A stretch of DNA of 29,709 nt, from contig JBAVGO010000052.1 in NCBI GenBank assembly GCA_049684915.1, positions 1-29,709 on the forward strand, written 5' to 3'. This document shows positions 1 to 6,698 of this stretch, piece by piece. The notes below the pieces were generated by a model. The model made no database searches. It was given only the letters and a program-made list of their open reading frames with translations, and was not told the DNA's origin. The position numbers and the translations under genes are program-made. Every line of letters begins with the position of its first letter. The stretch's first letter is position 1. The DNA is from GWB2-37-7 sp049684915. GTDB taxonomy: Bacteria; Bacillota; Clostridia; Lutisporales; Lutisporaceae.

Positions 1-281
1 TTTTTTATGGCTAGAGCATGGAGAGAAGAATACAGAGGGGGAATATATCATGTAATAGCCAGGAGGAATAACAAGGAATACATACTTAAATAAGACGTTT
101 ATAAGGGCTATTTTATAAAACAGTTAACAGAGTATAAGCTTAAATATGCAATAGCAGCAATAGAGAACTTGCTATACATTGAGTGAAATCGGGGAGCATA
201 TAGGGATGTCAGCTGCAGCAGTAAGGGATATGCTGAATAGATATAAGATATAATAACTTAATAACTATTGCACCTGGCACC
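1..281 (+). mobile_element. Decayed REP-associated (Y1/IS200-like) transposase element, copy 1, cut by window start
   Basis: An ATG at 7 opens a reading frame beginning MARAWREEYRGGIYHVIARR, which matches the N-terminal strand of Y1 (REP-associated) transposases. It hits a stop after 28 codons. A second, out-of-frame piece (about 179-252) reads LSEIGEHIGMSAAAVRDMLN, the helix-turn-helix often found at the C-terminus of these proteins. The catalytic core, with its HUH motif and tyrosine, is absent, so this copy cannot make an active enzyme. It ends in TGCACCTGGCACC (269-281), identical to the right end of the copy at 3735-4034. The left end lies outside the window. The family is clear; whether the copy can still be moved in trans is unknown. 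Confidence 0.8.
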
Positions 282-348
282 AAAGACCTTTAGATGAAAT
301 AAATTATATTCAGCAGTTTAATTAAAATAAAAAAGCGAGGTAAATGAT

Positions 349-1590
349 ATGAAAAGCGATTTTTACAAAGGCAACAGACAAAAGCTCTATGAAAGCTTAA
401 TACCTGGTACAGTAGTGGTGCTTTTTTCCGGACACCCAATCAGAAAAACAGCGGACGAAAACTGGCCATTTTATGCAAGCAGAAACTTTGTGTATATGAC
501 AGGCATTGATCGTGACCAGTTTATTCTTTTGGCAGAAAAAGGTGAGAATTCTACAAAAGAAACAATTTTCATTTTGCCCACGGACGCTTATGCCGAAAGA
601 TGGACAGGCAGAAGATTGAAGAAAGAAGAGGTTGAACAAATTTCAGGCATAGAGAATGTAAGACATGCTGCTGAATTTGATACATATTTACTCATTCTTA
701 TGAAATCTGGCAAGTTTAAAACGATAGCTCTTGACCTATATAAAAATGACATCACTGATATTGATACAGAAGCATTTAAGTTTGCTGAAAGAACTAAAAA
801 AGATTATCCGTATATAAATATCGAAAATGTTCTGCCACAGATAAGAAAACAAAGAACAATCAAGCAGCCTTGTGAAATTGAAGCAATCAAGGAAGCTGTA
901 AAAATTACACGTGACGGCATAGTTGCAATGATGAAAGCGTCAAAACCAGGCATGTATGAATATCAGTACAGGGCAGAATTTGATTACGCTTTAGCGCAGC
1001 ATGGCGATATGGAAAAATCTTTCCCGCCAATTATCTCAACAGGAGACAACAACTTTTGTATTCACTATTATGATTATAACAGTCAGGCAAAAGATGGTGA
1101 TATGATTTTAAACGATGTTGGCGCAAAGTACGATTATATGATGAACGACATTTCCCGTGCTTTTCCTTGCAACGGTAAATTTAATGAAAAGCAAAAAATG
1201 CTTTATAACTGCGCATACAACACATCAGAATATATGTTCAGCATTATAAAACCGGGTATGCCTATGGCTGATGTTGATAAAATTATAAAAGAATACAATT
1301 TCGAGCAGCTTAAAGCAATAGGACTGTGCGAAAAATTTGAATACGTAGGCAAGTATATGTGGCATGGTGGTGCTCATCACGTCGGATTTGACTGCCATGA
1401 TATAGTTGACCCTGTAACAACAATAGAAGCTGGAATGGTTTTCTGTGTAGATATCGGCATTTATTGTGAAGAGTGGGGAATTGGCTTCAGACTCGAAGAT
1501 AACTGCCTTGTCACTAAAAGTGGCTGCGAAAACCTCACTGTTGCAGTGCCAAGAACAATAGAAGAAATAGAACAAGTAATGAAAAAATAG
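349..1590 (+). CDS. M24 family metallopeptidase (Xaa-Pro aminopeptidase-like)
   Basis: This 413-residue cytoplasmic protein has the two-part layout of aminopeptidase P: an N-terminal creatinase/AMP_N-like domain (about 1-165) and a C-terminal pita-bread metallopeptidase domain (about 170-405). It should release an N-terminal residue preceding proline using two metal ions. The expected metal ligands are Asp256, Asp267, His343 and Glu383, and His350 is the usual second active-site histidine. The fourth ligand, normally Glu in a TVEPG-type motif, is Asp368 (CVDIG). That is conservative but uncommon. There is no signal peptide. The start has a GCGAGGT ribosome site about 10 bases upstream. The gene stands alone between the transposase relic and the immunity-like gene. 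Peptidase family is secure; exact specificity is not. Confidence 0.88.
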   Translation: MKSDFYKGNRQKLYESLIPGTVVVLFSGHPIRKTADENWPFYASRNFVYMTGIDRDQFILLAEKGENSTKETIFILPTDAYAERWTGRRLKKEEVEQISGIENVRHAAEFDTYLLILMKSGKFKTIALDLYKNDITDIDTEAFKFAERTKKDYPYINIENVLPQIRKQRTIKQPCEIEAIKEAVKITRDGIVAMMKASKPGMYEYQYRAEFDYALAQHGDMEKSFPPIISTGDNNFCIHYYDYNSQAKDGDMILNDVGAKYDYMMNDISRAFPCNGKFNEKQKMLYNCAYNTSEYMFSIIKPGMPMADVDKIIKEYNFEQLKAIGLCEKFEYVGKYMWHGGAHHVGFDCHDIVDPVTTIEAGMVFCVDIGIYCEEWGIGFRLEDNCLVTKSGCENLTVAVPRTIEEIEQVMKK

Positions 1591-1720
1591 GGGGAAAGGT
1601 ACCTCGTCCACATGCTAACCAAAACACACCACCCATGTTGAGACGGATTGCAAATTGTATTGATAAAGAGTGGTTGATTTTTTACATCAATATAAATGAA
1701 CAGATAATGGGAGGATGAGT

Positions 1721-2248
1721 ATGCCAAAAGCACGAAAAATGCTAAGCAACTGGGAGGCACCGTATATTCAATCGCTTATGAAGTTAATTGAAACGCAGAG
1801 TAAGGCAACGCTTACGCATTGGGCGGTTGACTATTCTGAGCAGGTTATATTGCCGCTCTGGTGCAAGTATAATCCAAATGACCTGCGTCCGCAAAATGCA
1901 CTGAATGCCGCCCGCGAGTGGCTGTCGGGAGCAATCAAACTGCCGCGGGCAAAAGCGGCAATACTTGAATGCCATGCGGCCGCCCGCGAAGCAGATGGAA
2001 ATCCTGTTGCACAGGCGGCGGCGAGGGCAATCGGGCAATGTGCATCAACCATCCATTCCGCACGGCATTGCATAGGGCTTGCTTTTTATGGAGCGATTGC
2101 CCTCGCCTATGACCGACTCGGAACGGATGCACCGTGGGGTCAAATCGAGCAATGCGCCGCCGAGGAGTGCGGACGTATGCTTGACGCACTACGTGCTGTT
2201 GCAGTGGAGAACGAACCAAATCTGGCGAAAATCGATTGGAAATGCTGA
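1721..2248 (+). CDS. Imm-5-like putative immunity protein
   Basis: The 175-residue, alanine-rich, probably all-helical cytoplasmic protein resembles small Firmicute proteins annotated as putative immunity protein (Imm-5-like). Such domains were named by association with toxin systems; the biochemical role is not established. I chose ATG 1721 over ATG 1715 because GGGAGG (1709-1714) directly abuts the upstream ATG but sits 6 bases from this one. Codons are visibly GC-richer (CGC, GCG, CTG) than in the flanking genes, which suggests horizontal acquisition. No toxin gene is next to it, so it may be an orphan immunity gene or may do something else. The coding call is strong; the function is tentative. 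Confidence 0.65.
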   Translation: MPKARKMLSNWEAPYIQSLMKLIETQSKATLTHWAVDYSEQVILPLWCKYNPNDLRPQNALNAAREWLSGAIKLPRAKAAILECHAAAREADGNPVAQAAARAIGQCASTIHSARHCIGLAFYGAIALAYDRLGTDAPWGQIEQCAAEECGRMLDALRAVAVENEPNLAKIDWKC

Positions 2249-2645
2249 CCATGATCCGCTGGGGACTAGGACATTTTGCTGAGGGTATCGCTCATCACAC
2301 CCGCTTCAAGAAAATGATAAAAGCAATGTATATTTCAAAATCATTGATAACTGATGAGATTAGTAAGAGAGATTAAGTTCCAGTATGTCGGCAAGATTAT
2401 GAGCATAACGTGATACTGGAAAATTCTAGTTTGATCATAATAAAGCAAGGCACCCTTCGGCAAATTTCGTAGAGTGCCTTGCTTGCTTTTTCATTATGCA
2501 TCCACATCCATCGTTAACCTGGCCTCATAGACTGAGGCCATTCCTGCGCAAAACAGCAAATACCGAGTACTGTTTTCACAATTAAAATGAAATGATTACA
2601 CAAATTACATAGAGAGATATTTCAATTTTTCAAAAAAAATACCTC
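2249..2645. other. Non-coding gap with two hairpins and a terminator
   Basis: No convincing gene lies here. There are two perfect inverted repeats: TTCCAGTAT (2378-2386) with ATACTGGAA (2413-2421), and GGCCTCA (2521-2527) with TGAGGCC (2533-2539) around a 5-base loop. Neither is followed by a T-run. A clear terminator sits between them and is listed separately. The DNA after 2580 is very AT-rich and leads into the padR promoter. Confidence 0.5.
2443..2491 (+). terminator. Rho-independent terminator
   Basis: An 11-bp perfect stem, AAGCAAGGCAC (2443-2453) with GTGCCTTGCTT (2474-2484), is followed by GCTTTTT. It probably ends transcription from the immunity-like gene and insulates the padR operon. 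Confidence 0.8.
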
Positions 2646-2719
2646 TTTACAATCACACTATTCTGTGATACTATATACTGGTAGTAAGTTATACTTAATA
2701 CAAGTCATACAGAATAGTG
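2646..2719 (+). promoter_or_regulatory. padR operon promoter with candidate PadR operators
   Basis: A possible -35 TTTACA (2646-2651) is followed after 17 bases by a weak -10 TACTAT (2669-2674). Two dyads overlap it: TCACA-N6-TGTGA (2653-2668) and TACTA-N8-TAGTA (2669-2686). A third, longer-range pair is CACTATTCTG (2656-2665) with its exact reverse complement at 2710-2719. PadR regulators usually repress their own operon through such sites, so autoregulation is likely by inference. Confidence 0.5.
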
Positions 2720-2737
2720 AAAAAAGGAGGAATTACG

Positions 2738-3061
2738 TTGGAAAACCTTACGGAAATGTTGAAAGGTGTGCTGGAGGGCTGTGTCCTTGAAATCATCAGC
2801 CACGAGGAAATCTACGGTTACGAAATCACACGGCGGTTGAACGCTCTCGGATTTTCGGACATTGTGGATGGGACAGTCTACACCATCTTGGTACGGCTTG
2901 AGAAAAACAAACTCGTGAACATAGAAAAAAAGCCATCCGATATGGGGCCGCCGCGAAAGTTTTTCGCACTCAACGACGCGGGGCGCAAGGAACTACGGAA
3001 GTTCTGGGGAAAATGGGAGTTTGTATCATCAAAAATTAACGAGTTAAAGGAGAGAAAATAA
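2738..3061 (+). CDS. PadR family transcriptional regulator
   Basis: This 107-residue protein is a PadR-type winged helix-turn-helix repressor. The N-terminal run (GVLEGCVLEIISHEEIYGYE) and the wing segment (DGTVYTILVRLEKNKLV, then PPRKFFALNDAGRKEL) are the family hallmarks. The short C-terminus should form the dimer helix. The start is TTG 2738, 7 bases after AAAGGAGG. The in-frame GTG at 2717 lies before that ribosome site and would be untranslated. The stop overlaps the next ATG (TAATG), so it is translationally coupled to two DUF1048 genes. PadR-DUF1048 pairs are common in Firmicutes, often near ABC transporters, but none is present here. Codons are GC-richer than the surrounding genome. 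Confidence 0.88.
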   Translation: MENLTEMLKGVLEGCVLEIISHEEIYGYEITRRLNALGFSDIVDGTVYTILVRLEKNKLVNIEKKPSDMGPPRKFFALNDAGRKELRKFWGKWEFVSSKINELKERK

Positions 3062-3408
3062 TGAATTTTGGGGAAAAAATCACAGGCAGCGACATGACTA
3101 AAGAATTGAGAACTTTTGAATCGCGAGCCAAAAAGCTGCCGGCTGATTATCAAGCGGCATGGGAAAAAATTAATGTCAATCTTTGGCCGCACTCAGATTT
3201 CACCGGTCGCAACCTCATGCCAATTCTTGACAGTGTGCTTGGCCTGCTCGAAGAAACGGCATCGGACGGTCAGAGTGTCCAAGAGGTTTTGGGTGACGAT
3301 ATCAAAGGTTTCTGTTCAGCGCTGGCCGGCGAAGAAGGCGCAAAGTCTTTTCGCGACAAGTGGCGTGAGCAACTCAACAATAATATCGCTAAAAAATTAG
3401 GTAAATAG
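3061..3408 (+). CDS. DUF1048 family protein
   Basis: The 115-residue, soluble, helix-rich protein matches the DUF1048 family (pattern KKLPADYQAAWEKI early, then a Leu-rich segment and an acidic GDDIKGFC motif). The family has no established activity. Its genes typically sit directly behind a PadR regulator, as here, where the start codon overlaps the padR stop. There is no signal peptide or membrane segment. The next gene is a diverged second copy of the same family, so the two may form a heteromer. That is inference from the operon only. Confidence 0.8.
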   Translation: MNFGEKITGSDMTKELRTFESRAKKLPADYQAAWEKINVNLWPHSDFTGRNLMPILDSVLGLLEETASDGQSVQEVLGDDIKGFCSALAGEEGAKSFRDKWREQLNNNIAKKLGK

Positions 3409-3417
3409 GAGGATAAG

Positions 3418-3735
3418 ATGAGAATACAAGATATCATCGAAGGCAAAAAAGAGTGGCGAGCGCACGTGGCGCGTGTCAAAGCGCTCCCGCAAGATTATCA
3501 GATTGTTTATAAAGAGATTCAAAAATATCTCTTTAAGGTCGGCCCTATTGAGCTAACCGACGGGACGGGTTTGCTCTCGGGGATTATCGATTTTTTCGAA
3601 GAGGGTGCGGCCTTGGGGAAAGGCGTGCTCGAAGTGACGGGCAGTGACGTAGCGGCTTTTTGCGACGATCTAATCAAAGATTCAAAAACTTACGCTGACA
3701 TCTATCAAAAATCTGTTGACAAGACCAATAAATAG
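3418..3735 (+). CDS. Second DUF1048 family protein
   Basis: This 105-residue protein is a paralogue of its upstream neighbour: both carry the ALPQDYQ/KLPADYQ motif, a central Leu/Ile-rich helix with DFFEEGA-like residues, and the GSDVAAFCDDL motif corresponding to GDDIKGFC. Sequence identity is low, so the duplication is old. It starts 9 bases after the previous stop with GGAGGATAAG as ribosome site. The stop codon's last base is the first base of the transposase-derived element that follows, so the 3' end of the operon is at the element boundary. Function unknown. Confidence 0.8.
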   Translation: MRIQDIIEGKKEWRAHVARVKALPQDYQIVYKEIQKYLFKVGPIELTDGTGLLSGIIDFFEEGAALGKGVLEVTGSDVAAFCDDLIKDSKTYADIYQKSVDKTNK

Positions 3736-3763
3736 GTGCCAGGTGCAGAAGTTATTAAGTTAT
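3735..3763. repeat. Left terminal inverted repeat of element copy 2
   Basis: GGTGCCAGGTGCA, two unmatched bases, then AGTTATTAAGTTAT. It pairs with 4006-4034 at 27 of 29 positions. The first base is the last base of the upstream stop codon. Confidence 0.85.
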
Positions 3764-3777
3764 TGATGCAAGTTGAT

Positions 3778-3823
3778 CCTCCTGATAATATATGAGTAAA
3801 AATATTATCAGGAGGGTTTTTTT
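3778..3823 (+). promoter_or_regulatory. Hairpin that hides the transposase ribosome site
   Basis: A perfect 14-bp stem, CCTCCTGATAATAT (3778-3791) with its complement (3802-3815), has a 10-base loop and is followed by a run of seven T's ending at the ATG. The 3' arm contains the GGAGG Shine-Dalgarno. The structure is both terminator-like and ribosome-site-masking. IS200-type elements are known to use such structures to block expression from outside transcripts. Confidence 0.75.
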
Positions 3824-4005
3824 ATGGCTAGAGCATGGAGAGAAGAATACAGAGGGGGAATATATCATGTAATAGCCAGGTGAAATAACAAGGAATACAT
3901 ACTTAAAGAAGAAGCTGATAAGGGCTATTTTATAAAACAGTTAACAGAGTATAAGCTTAAATATGCAATAGTAGCAAGGAATATGTTGAATAGATATAAT
4001 ATATG

Positions 4006-4034
4006 ATAACTTAATAACTATTGCACCTGGCACC
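4006..4034. repeat. Right terminal inverted repeat of element copy 2
   Basis: ATAACTTAATAACT, two bases, then TGCACCTGGCACC. The same end occurs at 269-281 in copy 1. It stops 10 bases before the -35 box of the next operon. Confidence 0.85.
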
Positions 4035-4044
4035 CAAAAATAAC

Positions 4045-4099
4045 TTGACATTCCAAAAGATTTAGCCTATATTTTATATTACCACTGGTAATATAAAAT
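4045..4099 (+). promoter_or_regulatory. SigA-type promoter with 29-bp palindromic operator
   Basis: TTGACA (4045-4050), a 17-base spacer and TATATT (4068-4073) make a strong promoter. The -10 runs into a perfect palindrome at 4071-4099: ATTTTATATTACCA, one central C, and the exact reverse complement. Its place over the start-site region and just upstream of a tetR-family gene marks it as the probable operator of that regulator (inference). Confidence 0.85.
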
Positions 4100-4112
4100 A
4101 GGGAGGTCAATA

Positions 4113-4712
4113 ATGAAAAAGAATATTACCAAAGAGCAAATTGTGTATACTGCACTAGAGTTAATGCGTGATAAAAACGATCTGCGTGGATTAAACTTGC
4201 GTGAGATTGCTCGTACTATAGGCTGTGCACATACAAACCTATATAATTATTTCCCATCATATACTGATTTATTGTGGGAAGTTCATGCAGTATTACAGAA
4301 GAAATCTATGGAAATGCTTGCTGCAAAACTTTCAGAAGTTAAAATAGCTGAATTAAAATTAAAATATTTTTTCGACACTTTTTTGGATATTTATATAGAT
4401 AACAAAGGCTGGTTTAGACTTGCGTGGCTTGAGTATATCGGCGATAATCGTCCAGAAAATGATATCATAGCAACAAATACAGCATCATCACAACTAAATA
4501 GTTACATCATTGAAATTTGGGAAGAGTTATATGGAGTATTACTTGATAAAGAAATAGTACACCGTATTTTGCATAATACACATTGCTATATTGTTGGGGA
4601 AGTTTCAAATTACATCGCTGGAAGAGGATTAATTGAAAACGAACTTGAGCTAAAGAATTATGTAGTAAAAGAAGCTATCAATATACTTACGCTGTGTTTG
4701 CGTAACTGCTGA
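4113..4712 (+). CDS. TetR/AcrR family transcriptional regulator
   Basis: This 199-residue protein has the TetR N-terminal DNA-binding domain (about 5-55), with the second helix pair LNLREIARTIGCAHTNLYNY followed by the usual FPSYTDLL. The remaining helical C-terminal domain would bind an unknown ligand. GGGAGG (4101-4106) precedes ATG 4113. It is the first gene behind the 29-bp palindrome, so autorepression is likely. It is followed after 27 bases by two genes of uncharacterised families that are probably co-transcribed, so these would be its regulated cargo. The family is certain from the HTH; the ligand is unknown. Confidence 0.88.
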   Translation: MKKNITKEQIVYTALELMRDKNDLRGLNLREIARTIGCAHTNLYNYFPSYTDLLWEVHAVLQKKSMEMLAAKLSEVKIAELKLKYFFDTFLDIYIDNKGWFRLAWLEYIGDNRPENDIIATNTASSQLNSYIIEIWEELYGVLLDKEIVHRILHNTHCYIVGEVSNYIAGRGLIENELELKNYVVKEAINILTLCLRNC

Positions 4713-4739
4713 TTGAAATAATTTATGGAGGTAGTGTCA

Positions 4740-5210
4740 ATGGATGATAAATTTTCACTTACCCATGTTAGTATGCTTAAGCTTCAAACAGCAACTGAAT
4801 TACGTGAGTGTAATGATTATACCTTAAAATTTGGTTTATCTCTGACGGAAGAACAGATACAAGGTTTGGTCAGAAAGAGATTTGAAGCTTTAAAGGACAC
4901 AGGGCGCATCGAATTCGGGCAAGGCATCTTAAAAAAGTTAATATGCGAATTCTGTGATTCTCCTTATATAACAAAGGATAATTACGAGGAAGTAATTTTA
5001 GAATTGCAAGACTCCTTTTATTATTTTAAAAACGAATCCATGGACTTAATTTCGGATGATGAACTGATTTCGTTTATGAAGCAGCATTTTGACACTGTCT
5101 GCCAAGGTTCATTAGAATATTTAAGCGGAACATCCCTAGAAGATTTGTGTCGTAATACAAGATATGGTTATGAAATTGATGACAAGGATATCTACGGACG
5201 CTTATTTTAA
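4740..5210 (+). CDS. DUF6323-like protein of unknown function
   Basis: A 156-residue soluble protein with no signal peptide or membrane segment. It resembles DUF6323, a family of unknown function, by memory of its sequence pattern (TLKFGLSLTEEQI, ILKKLICEFCDSPYI, DELISFMKQHFD). I cannot verify this by search. ATG 4740 was chosen over ATG 4725, because GGAGG (4727-4731) overlaps the upstream ATG and is 8 bases from this one. It ends 11 bases before the next gene, which resembles DUF6179. The two families appear to travel together, so they may act as a pair. No catalytic motif is evident. Confidence 0.65.
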   Translation: MDDKFSLTHVSMLKLQTATELRECNDYTLKFGLSLTEEQIQGLVRKRFEALKDTGRIEFGQGILKKLICEFCDSPYITKDNYEEVILELQDSFYYFKNESMDLISDDELISFMKQHFDTVCQGSLEYLSGTSLEDLCRNTRYGYEIDDKDIYGRLF

Positions 5211-5221
5211 TTGGAGGTATT

Positions 5222-6532
5222 ATGGAGGATAATGAACAAAATTATTTATCTGGTTTATCTGAATACACCTTTTTGAATGGGACTCTGTCTGATGAGGAGC
5301 TATATAACTTTCAAAGCCAATTGTGGCTTTTGTTAGGGCAACGAACCGAGAGATATTCGATGGGCGACAGCAGTTCTATTCCAATTGAAGTAGCACAAGA
5401 ACTGTTAAAATCAATTTGCTATTGCATCGGTATATATTTAAAAGCTAAAGATAATAAAATTGTTTTGTCGCAAATTAAAACAGTAGATACCAACCAGTTA
5501 TTTTCATTGGGACTTGCAGAAGTAGAAAGACAGATTTCCATTGGAAAAGAATTTTTGCGTAAAGCTGTTGCTGGTACATTACAAATTGACAATTTTTTCT
5601 ATAACGACACACTGACGCAAATTGAGTATTTTTTCAAAAAATATGATTACCGTTTTTTCGCTCACGAGATTCCCTGCATGATTGATTATCCATTATGCCA
5701 TTCTATAGAAGAGCTTCAGGGAATTAAATATATAAATAAGTATTTGCATTGTCTAACTATCGAGAATGAGTTTTGTCGGAACTTTGATACAGACAAAATT
5801 ACTGCCTTATTACAAGCATATTGTTCTGATTATAAAACACAGCTATTCAATATATATGAATTGGTTGCTAATAATGCTATTGGATTGGCTTTGATTAAAG
5901 GAAATATATTTGTTCTCGATATTTGCAAAGCTGATTGCAAACGGATTATCAAATATTTACTTTCGTTTTCAAAGGATAATGCAATTAGAAAGCTTGTCCA
6001 TGCAGCAGAAGAACTTTGCAATTCACTTGATATTATAGACTTGACAGCACAGGAATATTTAAAAAAGAAAGCGACAGAATTGTATGGTAGAATAGAAGCT
6101 GTTAAGCATATTAATTGCTTTGACAGTCTGTTTATTTCACTGTATAGCGAACAAGCAGAAAAAACAGCTACTATCCGATATATTGATAGTGTTATGATGG
6201 ACGATGAAGCATTAAGAAATCTAATTTCTGAGCTGCACAGTTGTCGGTTTGTGTCAGACAAAATTCTTATTGTCAAACAGCAAATCCATAGTCTGCGTGA
6301 TTTAGCAGAGGTGCTCAATATTTGCTTTTGGGATGATGAGTGCATTGCTCTATTTGACTCCTTAGATAGTACGGAAATTGCACTACTGCTACATTTTTTA
6401 TATCAAAAGCGCAATTTGTGTCCCTCATGGCAATCAGAATCTGGATGGGAAATGCAGCTATTAAACTATATAGAGAAAATAGAGCATTCAAAGAAAATTG
6501 AAATAGAGAATATGATAAATGAAATTGAATAA
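5222..6532 (+). CDS. DUF6179-like protein of unknown function
   Basis: This 436-residue, mostly helical soluble protein resembles DUF6179. Its most family-like stretch is near residues 36-70: LLLGQRTERYSMGDSSSIPI, then VAQELLKSICYCIG. It is rich in Leu, Ile and Tyr, has several Cys residues but no metal-binding spacing, and shows no nucleotide-binding or nuclease motif I can recognise. TTGGAGGT precedes the ATG. It is the last gene of the TetR-controlled set and is followed by a terminator. Acting with the upstream DUF6323-like protein is inferred from adjacency. Confidence 0.65.
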   Translation: MEDNEQNYLSGLSEYTFLNGTLSDEELYNFQSQLWLLLGQRTERYSMGDSSSIPIEVAQELLKSICYCIGIYLKAKDNKIVLSQIKTVDTNQLFSLGLAEVERQISIGKEFLRKAVAGTLQIDNFFYNDTLTQIEYFFKKYDYRFFAHEIPCMIDYPLCHSIEELQGIKYINKYLHCLTIENEFCRNFDTDKITALLQAYCSDYKTQLFNIYELVANNAIGLALIKGNIFVLDICKADCKRIIKYLLSFSKDNAIRKLVHAAEELCNSLDIIDLTAQEYLKKKATELYGRIEAVKHINCFDSLFISLYSEQAEKTATIRYIDSVMMDDEALRNLISELHSCRFVSDKILIVKQQIHSLRDLAEVLNICFWDDECIALFDSLDSTEIALLLHFLYQKRNLCPSWQSESGWEMQLLNYIEKIEHSKKIEIENMINEIE

Positions 6533-6560
6533 TAGGCATCAGTATATGACGTTGAAGATC

Positions 6561-6606
6561 TCTCTGACAGTATTAGAATATAAATACCGTCAGAGGGACT
6601 TTTTAA
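6561..6606 (+). terminator. Rho-independent terminator of the TetR-DUF6323-DUF6179 operon
   Basis: CTCTGACAGTATT and AATACCGTCAGAG pair with a single mismatch around a short A/T loop, followed by GGACTTTTT. Confidence 0.85.
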
Positions 6607-6629
6607 AATATTTTTATTGCTTGTTTATT

Positions 6630-6652
6630 ATAGTATAATTCAATTATACTAT
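6630..6652. promoter_or_regulatory. Palindrome over the putative promoter of the PTS activator gene
   Basis: A perfect palindrome has arms ATAGTATAATT (6630-6640) and AATTATACTAT (6642-6652) around one base. It contains a TATAAT -10-like box (6634-6639); a good -35 at standard spacing is not evident. It is a candidate operator 47 bases before the activator start. The binding protein is unknown. Confidence 0.6.
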
Positions 6653-6698
6653 TCAACTATAGCCAAATAGCGTAATACCAAAAGAGAGGGTGTGCTCT

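Larger units (their letters stand above)
3735..4034 (+). mobile_element. Non-autonomous REP-associated transposase element, copy 2 (300 bp)
   Basis: A complete 300-bp element ends in GGTGCCAGGTGCA (3735-3747) and its exact reverse complement (4022-4034). Inside, ATG 3824 begins the same MARAWREEYRGGIYHVIAR peptide as the relic at the window start, interrupted by TGA after 19 codons. The interior carries a larger deletion than copy 1: almost all of the catalytic core and most of the C-terminal HTH are gone, leaving only a short MLNRYN-type tail. The first ~90 bases differ from copy 1 at two positions, so both derive recently from one parent. A hairpin covers the start region. Confidence 0.82.

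Noticed and set aside
1935..2252. Minus-strand frames opposite the immunity-like gene
   Set aside because: They arise from the high GC of that gene, carry no family signature and have no ribosome sites.
5830..6345. 171-residue open frame on the minus strand
   Set aside because: It lies wholly inside the DUF6179-like gene, has low-complexity Ser/Ile/Leu composition and no ribosome site; it is a shadow.
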